The translations under genes and the position numbers were made by a program. Below, in pieces: positions 11,892 through 21,097 of a DNA stretch of 64,000 bases. Within the stretch, counting starts at the first letter, position 1; each line of letters starts with the position of its first letter. The notes under the pieces are model-generated. The model was not told the origin of the DNA, did not search any database, and saw nothing but the letters and a program-made list of their open reading frames with translations. Source of the DNA: Zeus faber (lineage: Eukaryota > Chordata > Actinopteri > Zeiformes > Zeidae); assembly GCA_960531495.1 (NCBI GenBank), contig OY482850.1, forward strand, positions 529,343 to 593,342, in the 5' to 3' direction.

Positions 11892-12086
11892 ACATTTACC
11901 AGACGCTTTTATCCAAAGCGACTTACAATTGTTCAAACACTGACGGACGCAGCCATCAGGAGCAATTAGGGGTTAAGTGTCTTGCTCAAGGACACTACAG
12001 CATGCTAGCAGGAGGAGCCTGGGATTGAACCAGCAACCTTTGGATCACTAGACCACCAGCTCTACCTCCTGAGCCACCATCCCACC
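11892..12086 (-). mobile_element. tRNA-derived SINE, copy 2, with 7-bp TSD
   Basis: Same family as 11291-11490. Direct repeats GATTTTT flank it (11885-11891 and 12087-12093), and removing the insert restores collinearity with the transposon copy at 4168-4617. This marks a clean retroposition into that transposon. Confidence 0.9.
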
Positions 12087-12536
12087 GATTTTTCCAGAGT
12101 CGTGTTCCTTTGTGTTTTTTTTTTTTTATCTCTCACAATTTTCAAAACCGAGTTTGATTTATAATTGGTAGAAAAATGTTAAACCGTGGAGTTAAATATT
12201 CCCGTTAGATTACATGGGGAAACGCAGTTCACCTACCGGGACGGTGAACAGCACTGAACAACGCCGATCGATGGTTTCCTTTAAATTGACCGTCCAGGTG
12301 AAGATCATTCATCCATATTCCATGTAATGTGAAGTCACAATGTGAAACCGTTTTGATAGAATTCAACCCTTAAATTGTACTACTTTTACACACATGGAGC
12401 CATTGTTATGAAACAGCGAAGAAGAAAAACCCTTTGCGTCACACACCTACATCACTTCAGTAAACAGACGGTTAAATCGCAGCACAGGGGTGTTTCGGTC
12501 TCACTTGTCTGTGAAAACATTCTTCTCCGTATCGTT

Positions 12537-12899
12537 ATGGATTACGCGAAGCGGGTGGCGGAAGCTCTGAATCATATTTCGGACCTTAATCTGTCAACTG
12601 CGATAGATCCAAGTCAGTTTTAGCAGCACGTACAGGACTGCATTTTTCGTGATGATAGTCAGTTTTCCGAGGGCGACACGGAGAACGACAGCAATGCTAA
12701 ATCTGATATTACTCCGGACTTGGAGAACATTTCAAACAGTGGATTTCAAACTTAATGTGATGATGAAACTAAATATTTTCAAGAACTACAGGAGGAGACT
12801 GACGATACGTCTGTTGTTGTTACAAAGGAAGAAGTCAATGACGTGAGGTTGGTGACAGATTTTCAGATTTCCGATTTTCTGAGACTTATATTGATAGAA
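12537..12899 (+). pseudogene. Degenerate transposon open frame, unknown
   Basis: ATG at 12537 opens a frame (MDYAKRVAEALNHISDLN) that meets TAG at 12621-12623 and then continues open as an acidic Asp/Glu/Ser-rich stretch until a second stop near 12754. A diverged copy sits at 13800-14040 with the same TAG at the homologous codon. It looks like the acidic N-terminus of a transposon-encoded protein whose catalytic part is gone, but I cannot name the superfamily. The TAG may be an inherited stop or part of a splice acceptor. Confidence 0.45.
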
Positions 12900-13029
12900 T
12901 CTAGATTTTGTTGTGTTGTCCGTACTTTTAAACTCCAAAATAATTCCACTTTTATAAAACATATATATTCTTACTGTTAAATAAAATAATTTTTAAAAAC
13001 AACATTTTTTGTGTATTGTTGAGCTGTTC

Positions 13030-13068
13030 GTCCCTTACATGACCATCTCCCGAGGTCATGTAAGGGAC
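13030..13068. repeat. Perfect 15-bp inverted repeat at transposon/LTR junction
   Basis: GTCCCTTACATGACC and its exact reverse complement are separated by 9 bases. The 5' LTR carries only the right arm, so the left arm was created at the junction where the truncated DNA transposon meets the LTR. It may be a scar of template switching. Confidence 0.8.
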
Positions 13069-13702
13069 AAGCCCTAAACTGAACAGTCAGCATACATCAG
13101 TCTTTTTGTTTTTTTTATTTTGGCAGCTGATAGAAAACTACAAATGAACGCCATCTTCAAAAGAAGGATGGTTGTAGCTATGAAGGCTGTGATTGGCTAG
13201 CTGAGAAGCAACATCAGAGAACAGCTAAACAAAGAAACAAGACTACGATTGGCTCAAAATTTATTTCTGATTATTTCTTGACATAAAAAGAGACGAGATA
13301 TGTAAATGAACAAACCCCTCGTCACGACGATTAAAGATATAAGAACAAAGGGATAAATCAGTTACAGTTTCGCGAAGCCACCTCAGAGTTTCGTTGCGGT
13401 GTCTGTACTTATCTGATACACAATAAAACCTGTACGCATCAGCTTCTGCTTTGTTCCAGTGATTTTTTTTGTTTTGTTTTTAAGGTCGCAGGAAGGAACA
13501 CCTCGCCGAGCCCGAGTTTTTCAAACCTCAGGCTGAGCTATATAATGAGCATGAGATGCAGGCTCTTCTGCACAGGCCTTGGTTGTAAATCTTCTCAGCG
13601 ACAATAATTTACAGATTTTGGTTTAAATCTTTTTAAACCATAATAACCTAACTATGATAAAATCACACCTTTCGGCCCAAATTCTTCTAGCCACAACAGT
13701 AG

Positions 13703-14101
13703 GAATTGCTGACGTCACTGACGTCACTTCTGTAAACAAGATGAGGATCCGGTTTCACTTGTCTGTGAAAACTTTAATTTCCCTGTGTTGTTATTGATTA
13801 TGAGATGCGGGTGGAGGAAGATCTAAATCATATCGCGGAATTTTATCTGACCAGTGCAATAAATCCAAGTCAGTATTAGCAGCACGTACTGGACTTCATT
13901 TTTTGCGATGATAGTCAGTTCTCCAACAGCGACGCTAAGAACGGCAGCGTTGCTGAATCTGATATTAAGATGAAACTGAATATTTTCAAGAACCACCGGA
14001 GGAGACGAACGATACGCCCGTTGTTGTTTTGTTGGAAGCTCTGATTCTCCACTTTCAAATGATGCAAAAAAGAAAAATGCGGTATAAGGTGGGTCACATA
14101 T
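13703..14101 (+). mobile_element. DNA transposon, right half
   Basis: Begins right after the second GTAG of the LTR element and ends with GGTGGGTCACATA, the inverted match of the left terminus at 4168. It contains a diverged copy of the open frame at 12537 (about 13800-14040), with the same in-frame TAG (13877-13879) and extra damage. Together with 4168-4617 it makes a unit of about 850 bp. Confidence 0.68.
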
Positions 14102-15876
14102 ACATGTGGTACTTTGCAAATGAATTGCAACCATTACAATAAAATAAACAAATTAAATAAATGGCCCACTCTTCTCGCTTTCCTTCACAGGAAGTGCTCC
14201 TTCCCCCACGGTGGGTTAAACCTAGTGAATCAAATGAAACAGCTAATTTTACTGAGTGACTCGTCAAGAACCAAGTCTCCAAAAAGAGTCAAATTTTTCA
14301 TAATGAGCAGAGCTCTGCTGTGACATTGATAGAAATGCAGTCTGCACAATACTAGAATATTGTCAGACGATAAATAAATAATTAATCAAATTGTCTTTGT
14401 TTACCTTTAAGTACCTCCAAACAGCCAACATTTTCTTTCTTTTACATTACGTTGGTATCGGTTTGAGTATTGGATAATTTTTATGAGTACAGTACATGAG
14501 CACAGTATAGGCTGTGTAAATTTGACCACCACAGAATCTGAAAATACAGTATATATGACACTGATCCGCCAGTGAAAACCGGCCAATACCGGTCAAGGCC
14601 GATCGATTAGTCCATCTCGGTTTTATATGTTAACACGGTCACATGTTTGTGCTTTATTATAACTCTCCCAATTCCTTTTTTACCTCAGAAATGCAGCGGT
14701 ACACCTCGTGGATACTGATACTCAGCTCAGTGCGCTGAGTATCAGCGGATGTTGAGTGAGAGGGAGGAGAGGGGTTACAGAACAGGTTGTAGGATCTGGT
14801 CCAATTCCAGGGATGTAGTTTAAATACCCAATAAATATACAGTATTTTTTCATTTTGAGTGATTTCTATCATTAAATTACATGTGTATATGTATATTATA
14901 TATATATATATATATATAATTGTATTTTTTTGCATAGCTTCAGCTGGCATTTCGTACCTTTGTTGCGTAGTTGCTATACAAAATGCATGCAGGTTGGCAG
15001 GTCTGCATTAGCCAGCAACAGTAAAGGTGTCAGAGAATTTTCTACAAGGCATGTTTTTTATTTTCTATTTTAAAGTAGTATTTGACATTGAACTCAGTAT
15101 TTCCAGTATTAAGAAATAAACTGTACCTGTTTCTTTTTAGAAAAATATATCAAGGTTGAGCTTCACATTGGGGTTCAGGTTCATTTTACCCATGTTGTCC
15201 TAGGTAGGGCTATGACTATGAGTCTATGTAGTATAACACAGAAATATTATGAATATATTCAGGAGATACAATAAGAAATTATATATTTAAACTGACCAGT
15301 GTGCACTTAAGATATGACATATTATATTAAGTTCTGATTAACTAAGCAAGGTTCAAATTTAAGATATTAAATACATTTGTATTATGTTTTTATTATTTAT
15401 TATTATTCCTTTTTTAATATCTTGAAGACTGGACCCAGATTCAGAAGAGAAGGTCAATGACAATTTCGTCACTATGTGCCCAGTACTGAGATAGTGATGG
15501 GCGGCATGGAACTGTGTCATCTCAATAAAAGGGGGAGTTAAGTTGCCTAGCTCCAGTGAAGGTAAAGAAGTAACCCTACCACAGTTATTAAGTGATACAC
15601 CTTGAGTTTTTATGACAAATAATAATTAATTCCTTTATCTGCTGGGAACAGTGATTTTTAGTTGTGGTTGGGTTGCCAGGTATGAACTTCAAGGCCACCA
15701 CGCCAACAAAACTAAGGGCTCTGTGTCAAAAATACAAATGTATTGTATATGTATGTGAATGTAGCTCTTGAAGATGAAGATTGTGTTTTTATGTTTTTAT
15801 TTTGCACTGTGCTTTTGTATGCCTGTGAGGGGCATACCTGTGCAGTGAAATGCACAGTTCAAATTAATAGTTCTTT

Positions 15877-15953
<77 letters not shown>

Positions 15954-16801
15954 GTACACTACATACTATAATTTATCATTACGACATTGGATTTGCTAAT
16001 TGTTAAATGTATAGAGTGTGTTTATTAAATTTGTAGATCAATTGGTAATTATTATGGTATGGTCCAGTGGGAGTGGCCTAGCTTTTAAAAGGGCTGAAAC
16101 TAGTTCAGACTGGGAGAAAGACTGAGAGGCTGCTGAGCTGTGCAAACAGACGATTGCGTCCTCTGGTTGGAAACATTGCTAAAACTATTGCTTTAAATAA
16201 TGTTCTTATTTTCAATGTATGTTGTTTTTTCACAGGAGCTAGGCTAGTTGTAGCCCTTGTAGCAGTCTTGTGTTGATAATGCAAGACTAACAACATCACC
16301 ACCTCTGTACTGGACACCCAACAGTCTGTGTGTCCACACACACATTACTGTCTATGCTGATGTACTGGTAGAAAAAAGGCTGCATGTTTATTTAAAATGC
16401 GGTGGGTTCATTTTTTATTTATTTTCTGAGCAATTTACAATGGTTTACATGTTCTTATATTCAATCCAAAAATATTGCATGGGGTTGAAATTATTTTAAT
16501 TAATTTTAACTATACCATGATAGCACATGGGATCATTTTTCCGCATTTGAAATTAGAATAGTTCATATATGACGTCCAAGGACTATATTGATTGAGGAGC
16601 GGATCAAAAAAATGTGCTTTAAATTCGTCTTCATGAAAATGTACAGACAATATTGTTCAATGTATTTTTGTCTGCTAGAATAACCTGCTCAACCACGAAA
16701 GAGATGGAGAGTTTTATCACCAATTACATTTAACGACAGAGCTGAAGCAGAACACGAAAAAAACTGAAGGATCTATGCGTAGAAGGAATCAATAACAGTA
16801 C
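14102..16801. other. Intron, AT microsatellites only
   Basis: No gene or clear mobile element. It holds (TA)n runs near 14892-14918 and 15881-15953. The open frames that read Ile-Tyr repeats are artefacts of these runs. Confidence 0.6.
15881..15953. repeat. (AT)n microsatellite
   Basis: About 36 AT units with one CAT interruption. Confidence 0.95.
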
Positions 16802-16994
16802 CTTGCGGGTTTGTTAGGGGTGAACAGGCCATGCTTTCCCAGGTCTGAGTAGGGGTTCTCTGGTATCTGAGCAGCGGCCCGGCGATTTAGGAGGCTTTGC
16901 TGGGCCGTCAGAGCGGTGGGGGTACTGTGCTTACCATCGGGGACAAAGGCCTCGTCGAGAGGGCAGTCGTGGTAGAACAGGCTCTGCTCTGCCA
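16802..16994 (-). CDS. shank2: SHANK2-like exon (ENPYSDLGK region)
   Basis: On the minus strand a strong acceptor (poly-T then CAG) precedes 193 coding bases, followed by an AAG|GTACTG donor. It begins with two bases completing a codon and ends with two bases of a split Arg codon, matching both neighbouring exons. The diagnostic peptide is IPENPYSDLGKH followed by PNKPAR, closely like the SHANK2 segment leading into KGMLVKQS. The first half (LFYHDCPLDEAF) is much more divergent than the end. An internal GATG|GTAAGC could act as an alternative donor. The region links PDZ and proline-rich parts and has no known fold. Confidence 0.85.
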
Positions 16995-17343
16995 CTGAAA
17001 AAAAAGGATGACAACACGATTTCCATCTGAATTGCAGGTTCATGACACACACACGTGGTATGCCAGGTGTTTTTTTTTTTGTTATCCTTGCAACTTACTG
17101 AGGTTAGAATTAAGTGTGGTTTGAGAGTGGAGACATATACCCATCAGATTCAATTGTAATTCAGTTGTCTTAGCTTTTGCAACCCACCACCTCCCCCGTC
17201 TCCTCTCTTTCTCCTTTCTCCATCCCATAGGAACCAGGAACCAATGTGGTTTATGCCAAATTCTGACCGTACCTCCTGCATGTCATAGCAGAAATTTAGA
17301 TAGATTCACCAGAGCATGCAACGTTTTTGCTTCCACTTCTAGA

Positions 17344-17375
17344 GTGTGTGTGTGTGCGTGTGTGTGTGTGTGTGT
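17344..17375. repeat. (TG)n microsatellite
   Basis: Short TG run with one CG interruption. Confidence 0.9.
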
Positions 17376-17516
17376 CATATGCAATGACACCGGTGGCCTT
17401 CCTGTTCAATGGAATTTGGGAGTATTAATAGTGGAAAGGCACTACTTAGCCCGACAAAACACAGCAGCTCCTTTTAGGAAACCCACAAGGAGTGGGAGTA
17501 ATGTAAGCTATTGATA

Positions 17517-17836
17517 GTGGCGATAGTGGCGCCGCCCCTAGCGGTCGCCTGCGCCGGCGCTCCAGTTTCTTTCTTACTCTTTAGTATTTTTTTCCTTTTT
17601 TTATATCTTATTCTATAAGTATTCCACTTACTGTATTACGTTTTAGGAGTCAGTTAGTCGGTCTATTAGAAAGGAATTTTCTACTTTTTATTTTATTTTA
17701 TTTTTGTACTTTTTCCTAGGACTTCTTGTGTGCTATCACCGGGTGCGTTGCATTACATTTCACTGCATATATGTATGGAAGTATGTATATGTATGTGACA
17801 AATAAAAATCTTGAATCTTGAATCTTGAATCTTGAT
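17517..17836 (+). mobile_element. Internally deleted L2-like LINE (5' end joined to 3' tail)
   Basis: The first 90 bases (GGCGCCGCCCC, GCGGTCGCCTGC, TTTAGTATTTTTTTCC) match the start of the LINE at 24461-24545. The end has AATAAAAATC followed by repeated TTGAATC units, the usual short-repeat tail of L2-type elements. All EN and RT coding sequence is missing, leaving about 320 bp with both ends of a LINE. TTGATA occurs at both borders as a weak candidate target duplication. Confidence 0.7.
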
Positions 17837-18406
17837 ATTGAGTTTGATTGCTTTTGAAAGGAATATATTCCACTTTTTATGACTCACATGTTTGCCGGAT
17901 TGAACTGCATTTAACACACAGCAGAGAAACTGCAGAAGAGCATTCAAAGTTTGTCAATAGTAAAGTGTTCAGCAAACCTATCCTTTAATAATTTTGCTTG
18001 AAGTGAAGTTGCAGTCTACCCTACCAAATGTAAGCTGCAATGATGTGGGGAAAATGTTGCTACAATTGTTTATTTTATATTTTTTGTTGGCTCTATTATC
18101 CTCCTTGGACTTTCTTGTGAGTGTCTACTGCGGTATCTGAGAAAACAAAATGTCCAGACTTAGTTAAGCCAGACTAAGAATTTTACTTATCAAAGAAAGA
18201 TAACATGTTTGAACTTAAAAGCCACATTTATTAAATTAGGATTTAAATAATTTGCTACAGTAAACTCTCAAGGAATCATGTGTGATTCAAGTACACCGTG
18301 GACGTTATTTAACGTAAGTTCAGAGCTGAAATCTTCCTCAACCCAAATTCTCTGGGACCCTATTACCATTGGGTTAATGTCAAAACAGGTTTAATTATAT
18401 AACGAC
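17837..18406. other. Intron, nothing recognised
   Basis: AT-rich intronic sequence without repeats or open frames I can identify. Confidence 0.5.
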
Positions 18407-18844
18407 TGTGGTGGGCCAAGGGGGCGTGGTCAAGCACCGCTGCAGACAGGCGGTTTAGGCTCCCATCCCGGGGCCACTCAGCTGCTGCCGATCAGACAAT
18501 GGAGGGACTCTGCTGGTTCGTCCGATCCTAAAACCAGAAGTAGGGTTTGTTGTCCCCGCAGTGAGGCTGGGCGTGCTTGCGGGACATGGTGCAGACCGGG
18601 CGAGACGAGCAAGTTACCCAAGCCCCCAGGACACAACATGACCCGACACGTCGGGGGCGCACCTAAGCACCGATCTATGATTTCCTTAATTGTCTGCGAG
18701 CATTTGACTTTGATTTGTCGTTTTGGCCCACCAGCCACCTTTTGTTTAATTCTGTGAATAAATACAACCGGCGCTGTTTTGCCTCCACCTCCGCCTGCCT
18801 CCTCTTCCTCAGTCCCTGGCCCTGCACCAGAACACACCTTTACA
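18407..18844 (+). mobile_element. Probable solo LTR
   Basis: 438 bp from TGTGGTGGGCC to CCTTTACA, with GAATAAATAC about 85 bases before the end as a polyadenylation signal. Flanks ACGAC and ATGAC form a 5-bp target duplication with one mismatch. It shares GGGGGCGTGGTCAAGC near its start with the solo LTR at 35760-36131, which lies in the opposite orientation. The 119-codon minus-strand frame inside it is not a gene. Confidence 0.62.
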
Positions 18845-19081
18845 ATGACATTGAGGGAAGTAGAAAATTAGGATAACTCTCTAAAACATCAAAATATCCC
18901 GATCTTTAAATATAATTTCAAGGTATAAAGGAGAAAAGTCTGACTTGTGTTAAAACATTTACCCACAGGTAAATCAAAGGGAAACCTATACAAAAGTAAT
19001 ATATGAACCGAGCACGGTGGTAGCAAGGCATATACAATATTGTATGGGCTGGACCCAGAAGAAGAAAAGAGAAACACCCAC

Positions 19082-19351
19082 CTGTGCCTACTCTCCACTC
19101 TCCCCCAGTATTCCCTTCTTCTCCCTCGGTGGTGGCCTGACCGGTAGGAGGGACATCTCGCTGGAAGCCCCTTTTACCGGAGGTGTGAGAGGAGGAGCCA
19201 GCATAGGATGATGGGGATGGAGAAGAGGGAGGGGAGGGGGGAGAGACGCCGGGGGGCGGGGGGATGTCTTCTGAGGTGTCGGGCATGGAGAGGCTCCTAG
19301 CAAATTTGAGCATCGGCGGTGACAAGAACTGCTTCTCCTCCTCCGTGATAC
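19082..19351 (-). CDS. shank2: SHANK2-like exon (SLSMPDTSEDIPPPP region)
   Basis: Acceptor CCCAG at 19352-19354, preceded by a C-run of about 20 on the minus strand. The peptide has ITEEEKQFL, PPMLKFARSLSMPDTSED and a proline-serine stretch, a hallmark of SHANK proteins. It starts with two bases completing the Gly codon from the exon at 19769-19883. Two donors keep the same phase: CAG|GTGGGT (end 19082, 270 bp) and CCG|GTAAAA (end 19178, 174 bp). The first is the better consensus; the second removes 32 residues that show no resemblance to known SHANKs. The proline-rich part is a binding platform in the postsynaptic density. The exon core is certain and the 3' limit is not. Confidence 0.9.
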
Positions 19352-19768
19352 CTGGGGGGGGGGGGGGGGGGGGTTAACCAATTTAAGTCAGGCATCCTAC
19401 TGAAATTAGTGAAATACTAGGCCTGCTTGCATTGTTTGTAATTATGAGCAGATTTTGAAATTTGGAAAACAAACAAAATATGCAAAAAAAGAAAGATAAA
19501 ATGAATAACATCATATACCATTATTTACTAAATGCCAAACTGAGAACAAAAAGATGAGAAACATTTTTTATAAAAAAAAAAATTGAATTTTGTTTTTATG
19601 AATTCTCATAAATTTTGAATATGTATTTAATAATGTTTTAACAAGTAGAATCCATCCATGTTTAGTGTGAAAAATATAAGATAATTACAAGTTATTATTA
19701 TTACTATTATTATTATGATATTTCTTTTCAAGCTTATCATTTTCACGTTATAATAGTCCTTTACATAC

Positions 19769-19883
19769 CTATGGACTTCTGTCTCCTGATGGTGCCTTGT
19801 TTCAGTATACCCAAGCAGGCAGCTCTGGGATTAGCTGGGAACATCTGTCTCTGCATAGACACTTCCTGAATATCACATATGGA
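19769..19883 (-). CDS. shank2: SHANK2-like exon (GTIRRQKSIG region)
   Basis: Acceptor GCGTTGCAG with a pyrimidine-rich lead, 115 coding bases, and donor ATAG|GTATGT. It begins in phase 0 and ends with one base of Gly. The C-terminal GTIRRQKSIG is almost the SHANK2 sequence that precedes the EEE-QFL segment in the next exon. The first 25 residues align in length but poorly in sequence with mammalian SHANK2. The reading frame joins both neighbours without a break. Confidence 0.82.
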
Positions 19884-20657
19884 CTGCAACGCAAAGACAC
19901 AGTGACCAACTCATTGGAGAACTTCTTGGTCTTGACTTCCATAAGCCACACCCAGCTTATTTCAGGCATGTCAGATGGCTGTCGTGAATTGGTCACTAAG
20001 GGGCTGAACGAGCATGAACAAAAGAGGTGAATTTGAGGGTGTGGAGGTAATTATTCATCAAGTTTTTGAAAATAACCTTTTCAATGAAAGCTTGTTTTTT
20101 TAACAGTTCAAATCAGTCATTTATCAAAAACATACAGCCTTGACCATATAATCTTTCAGTAGTTTTGCAATAGTAGTGCCTAAGAAAAGCATTCAATAGC
20201 TAAAACATAATAATAATGGTGGTGGCCTTAAAGTGTTTTGATATTTAAGCCTGGCTACATTTGTGTCATGTAGAATTAACTGCAAAAAATATTCATGTAT
20301 TATGATTAGGGCCAGGATTACGCACACTTCTAGCCAACCTTTTATTTAACCTAAAAATAAGGCATTGTCTACCTCAATTGGTTTGGCAAAGGAATGCTGG
20401 CAAGAGAGGAAGGAAGATTAGGGAGGCTTTGATTTAATGCTAATATATATTTTTTCTTCACAGAGAAACAAGATTTCGCTCAGATTGCCATATAGCTCAA
20501 AAATGCAAATCTAGAGTTTGTACCTGTATGGCCACATTTTTCAAATTGTCCGTGTGAGATCTTACTTACTCCCAAGAAGGCCACAGTTAAATACATTCAA
20601 AAAACATAATGTATGTAGGTCGGATGAATACCAGGTTGCCTACCAAATTTGAGCAGC

Positions 20658-20659
<2 letters not shown>

Positions 20660-20689
<30 letters not shown>

Positions 20690-20706
20690 TGTGTGCGTGT
20701 GTGTGT

Positions 20707-20769
<63 letters not shown>
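20660..20769. repeat. (GT)n microsatellite
   Basis: Over 100 bases of GT with a few AT and GC interruptions, 22 bases downstream of the donor of the exon at 20792-20910. A shorter CA run (20921-20942) lies just upstream of the same exon and forms most of its polypyrimidine tract on the minus strand. Confidence 0.95.
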
Positions 20770-20770
<1 letters not shown>

Positions 20771-20791
20771 AGGCTGCTCCTTTATGCTTAC

Positions 20792-20910
20792 ATTCATCTC
20801 AGGTTTGAAAGGGAAGCAGTGACCGGATGGCTGTGTCTTGGAAACTGTTCTCCTGGTCTCCATATTGGAAGCACTGTTAGTGTCCCACAATGGCATGTCT
20901 TCCTGCTCGT
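20792..20910 (-). CDS. shank2: SHANK2-like exon (SGHCFPFKPEMN region)
   Basis: On the minus strand an acceptor (GTTTTTAG) is followed by 119 coding bases and donor AAT|GTAAGC. It starts with two bases completing an Asp codon and ends in phase 0, so MN joins SI of the next exon, giving a match in place and spacing to SHANK2 (mammalian ...CFP...VNSVY). The N-terminal half (EQEDMPLWDT) is weakly conserved. The exon is bracketed by complementary GT and CA repeats within 120 bp on each side, which could pair in the pre-mRNA. Confidence 0.75.
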
Positions 20911-21097
20911 CTAAAAACAAACACACACACACACACACACACAATTGCAAACCTCAGCATATATCGTAGTATCTAAAGCACTATCTAAGCTGTTCCCAGT
21001 AATGCTAACATCTAACTACGCTAACAAAGTTGACAAAAATAAATGAAGTTAAAGTAATGTACTTGGGTAAGTCAAATTATTTTGTGAAACACATTTA

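Larger units (their letters stand above)
11788..13030 (+). mobile_element. DNA transposon copy inside the 3' LTR
   Basis: Starts TGTGTCCTACCACAGCAAAA, like the left terminus at 4169, and runs collinear with that copy. A SINE splits it at 11892-12086. A degenerate open frame follows at 12537-12899. The right end stops after GTTGAGCTGTTCG without the expected inverted terminus, so it appears truncated. A shorter relative at 35044-35290 joins the same left end to the same right part with the middle deleted. Confidence 0.65.
4618..13698 (+). mobile_element. 9.1-kb LTR retrotransposon, apparently without gag-pol
   Basis: The 5' LTR (4618-5561) and 3' LTR (11548-13698, inflated by insertions) have matching ends TG(T/C)TGTGG and CCACAACA. 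A purine-rich tract, AAAGGGGGGAA, lies directly before the 3' LTR. Identical GTAG sits on both outer sides (4614-4617 and 13699-13702), a 4-bp target duplication as made by gypsy-like and gammaretrovirus-like integrases. The LTRs differ by several substitutions per 100 bp, so the insertion is old. After subtracting the L2-like LINE at 5881-9040 and a SINE, about 2.6 kb of interior remains; I recognise no capsid, protease, RT or integrase in it. It may be a non-autonomous element, or one that has lost its coding part by deletion. Antisense to the host gene. Confidence 0.82.
11548..13698 (+). repeat. 3' LTR, interrupted by a DNA transposon
   Basis: Starts TGTTGTGG and ends CCACAACA. The left part (to about 11787) and the right part (from about 13031) match the 5' LTR at 4618-5561; between them lies a DNA transposon copy. 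The AATAAA of the 5' LTR is conserved near 13422-13427. Divergence from the 5' LTR is moderate. Confidence 0.82.

Noticed and set aside
15743-16006. 87-codon frame with a long Ile-Tyr repeat
   Set aside because: Caused by the (AT)n microsatellite; no conserved sequence around it.
18478-18837. 119-codon minus-strand frame
   Set aside because: It lies within a probable solo LTR, on the opposite strand, and has no recognisable domain.
20597-20950. Frames with long Cys-Val or His-Thr repeats on both strands
   Set aside because: Microsatellite translation; only 20792-20910 (minus) has splice sites and SHANK similarity.
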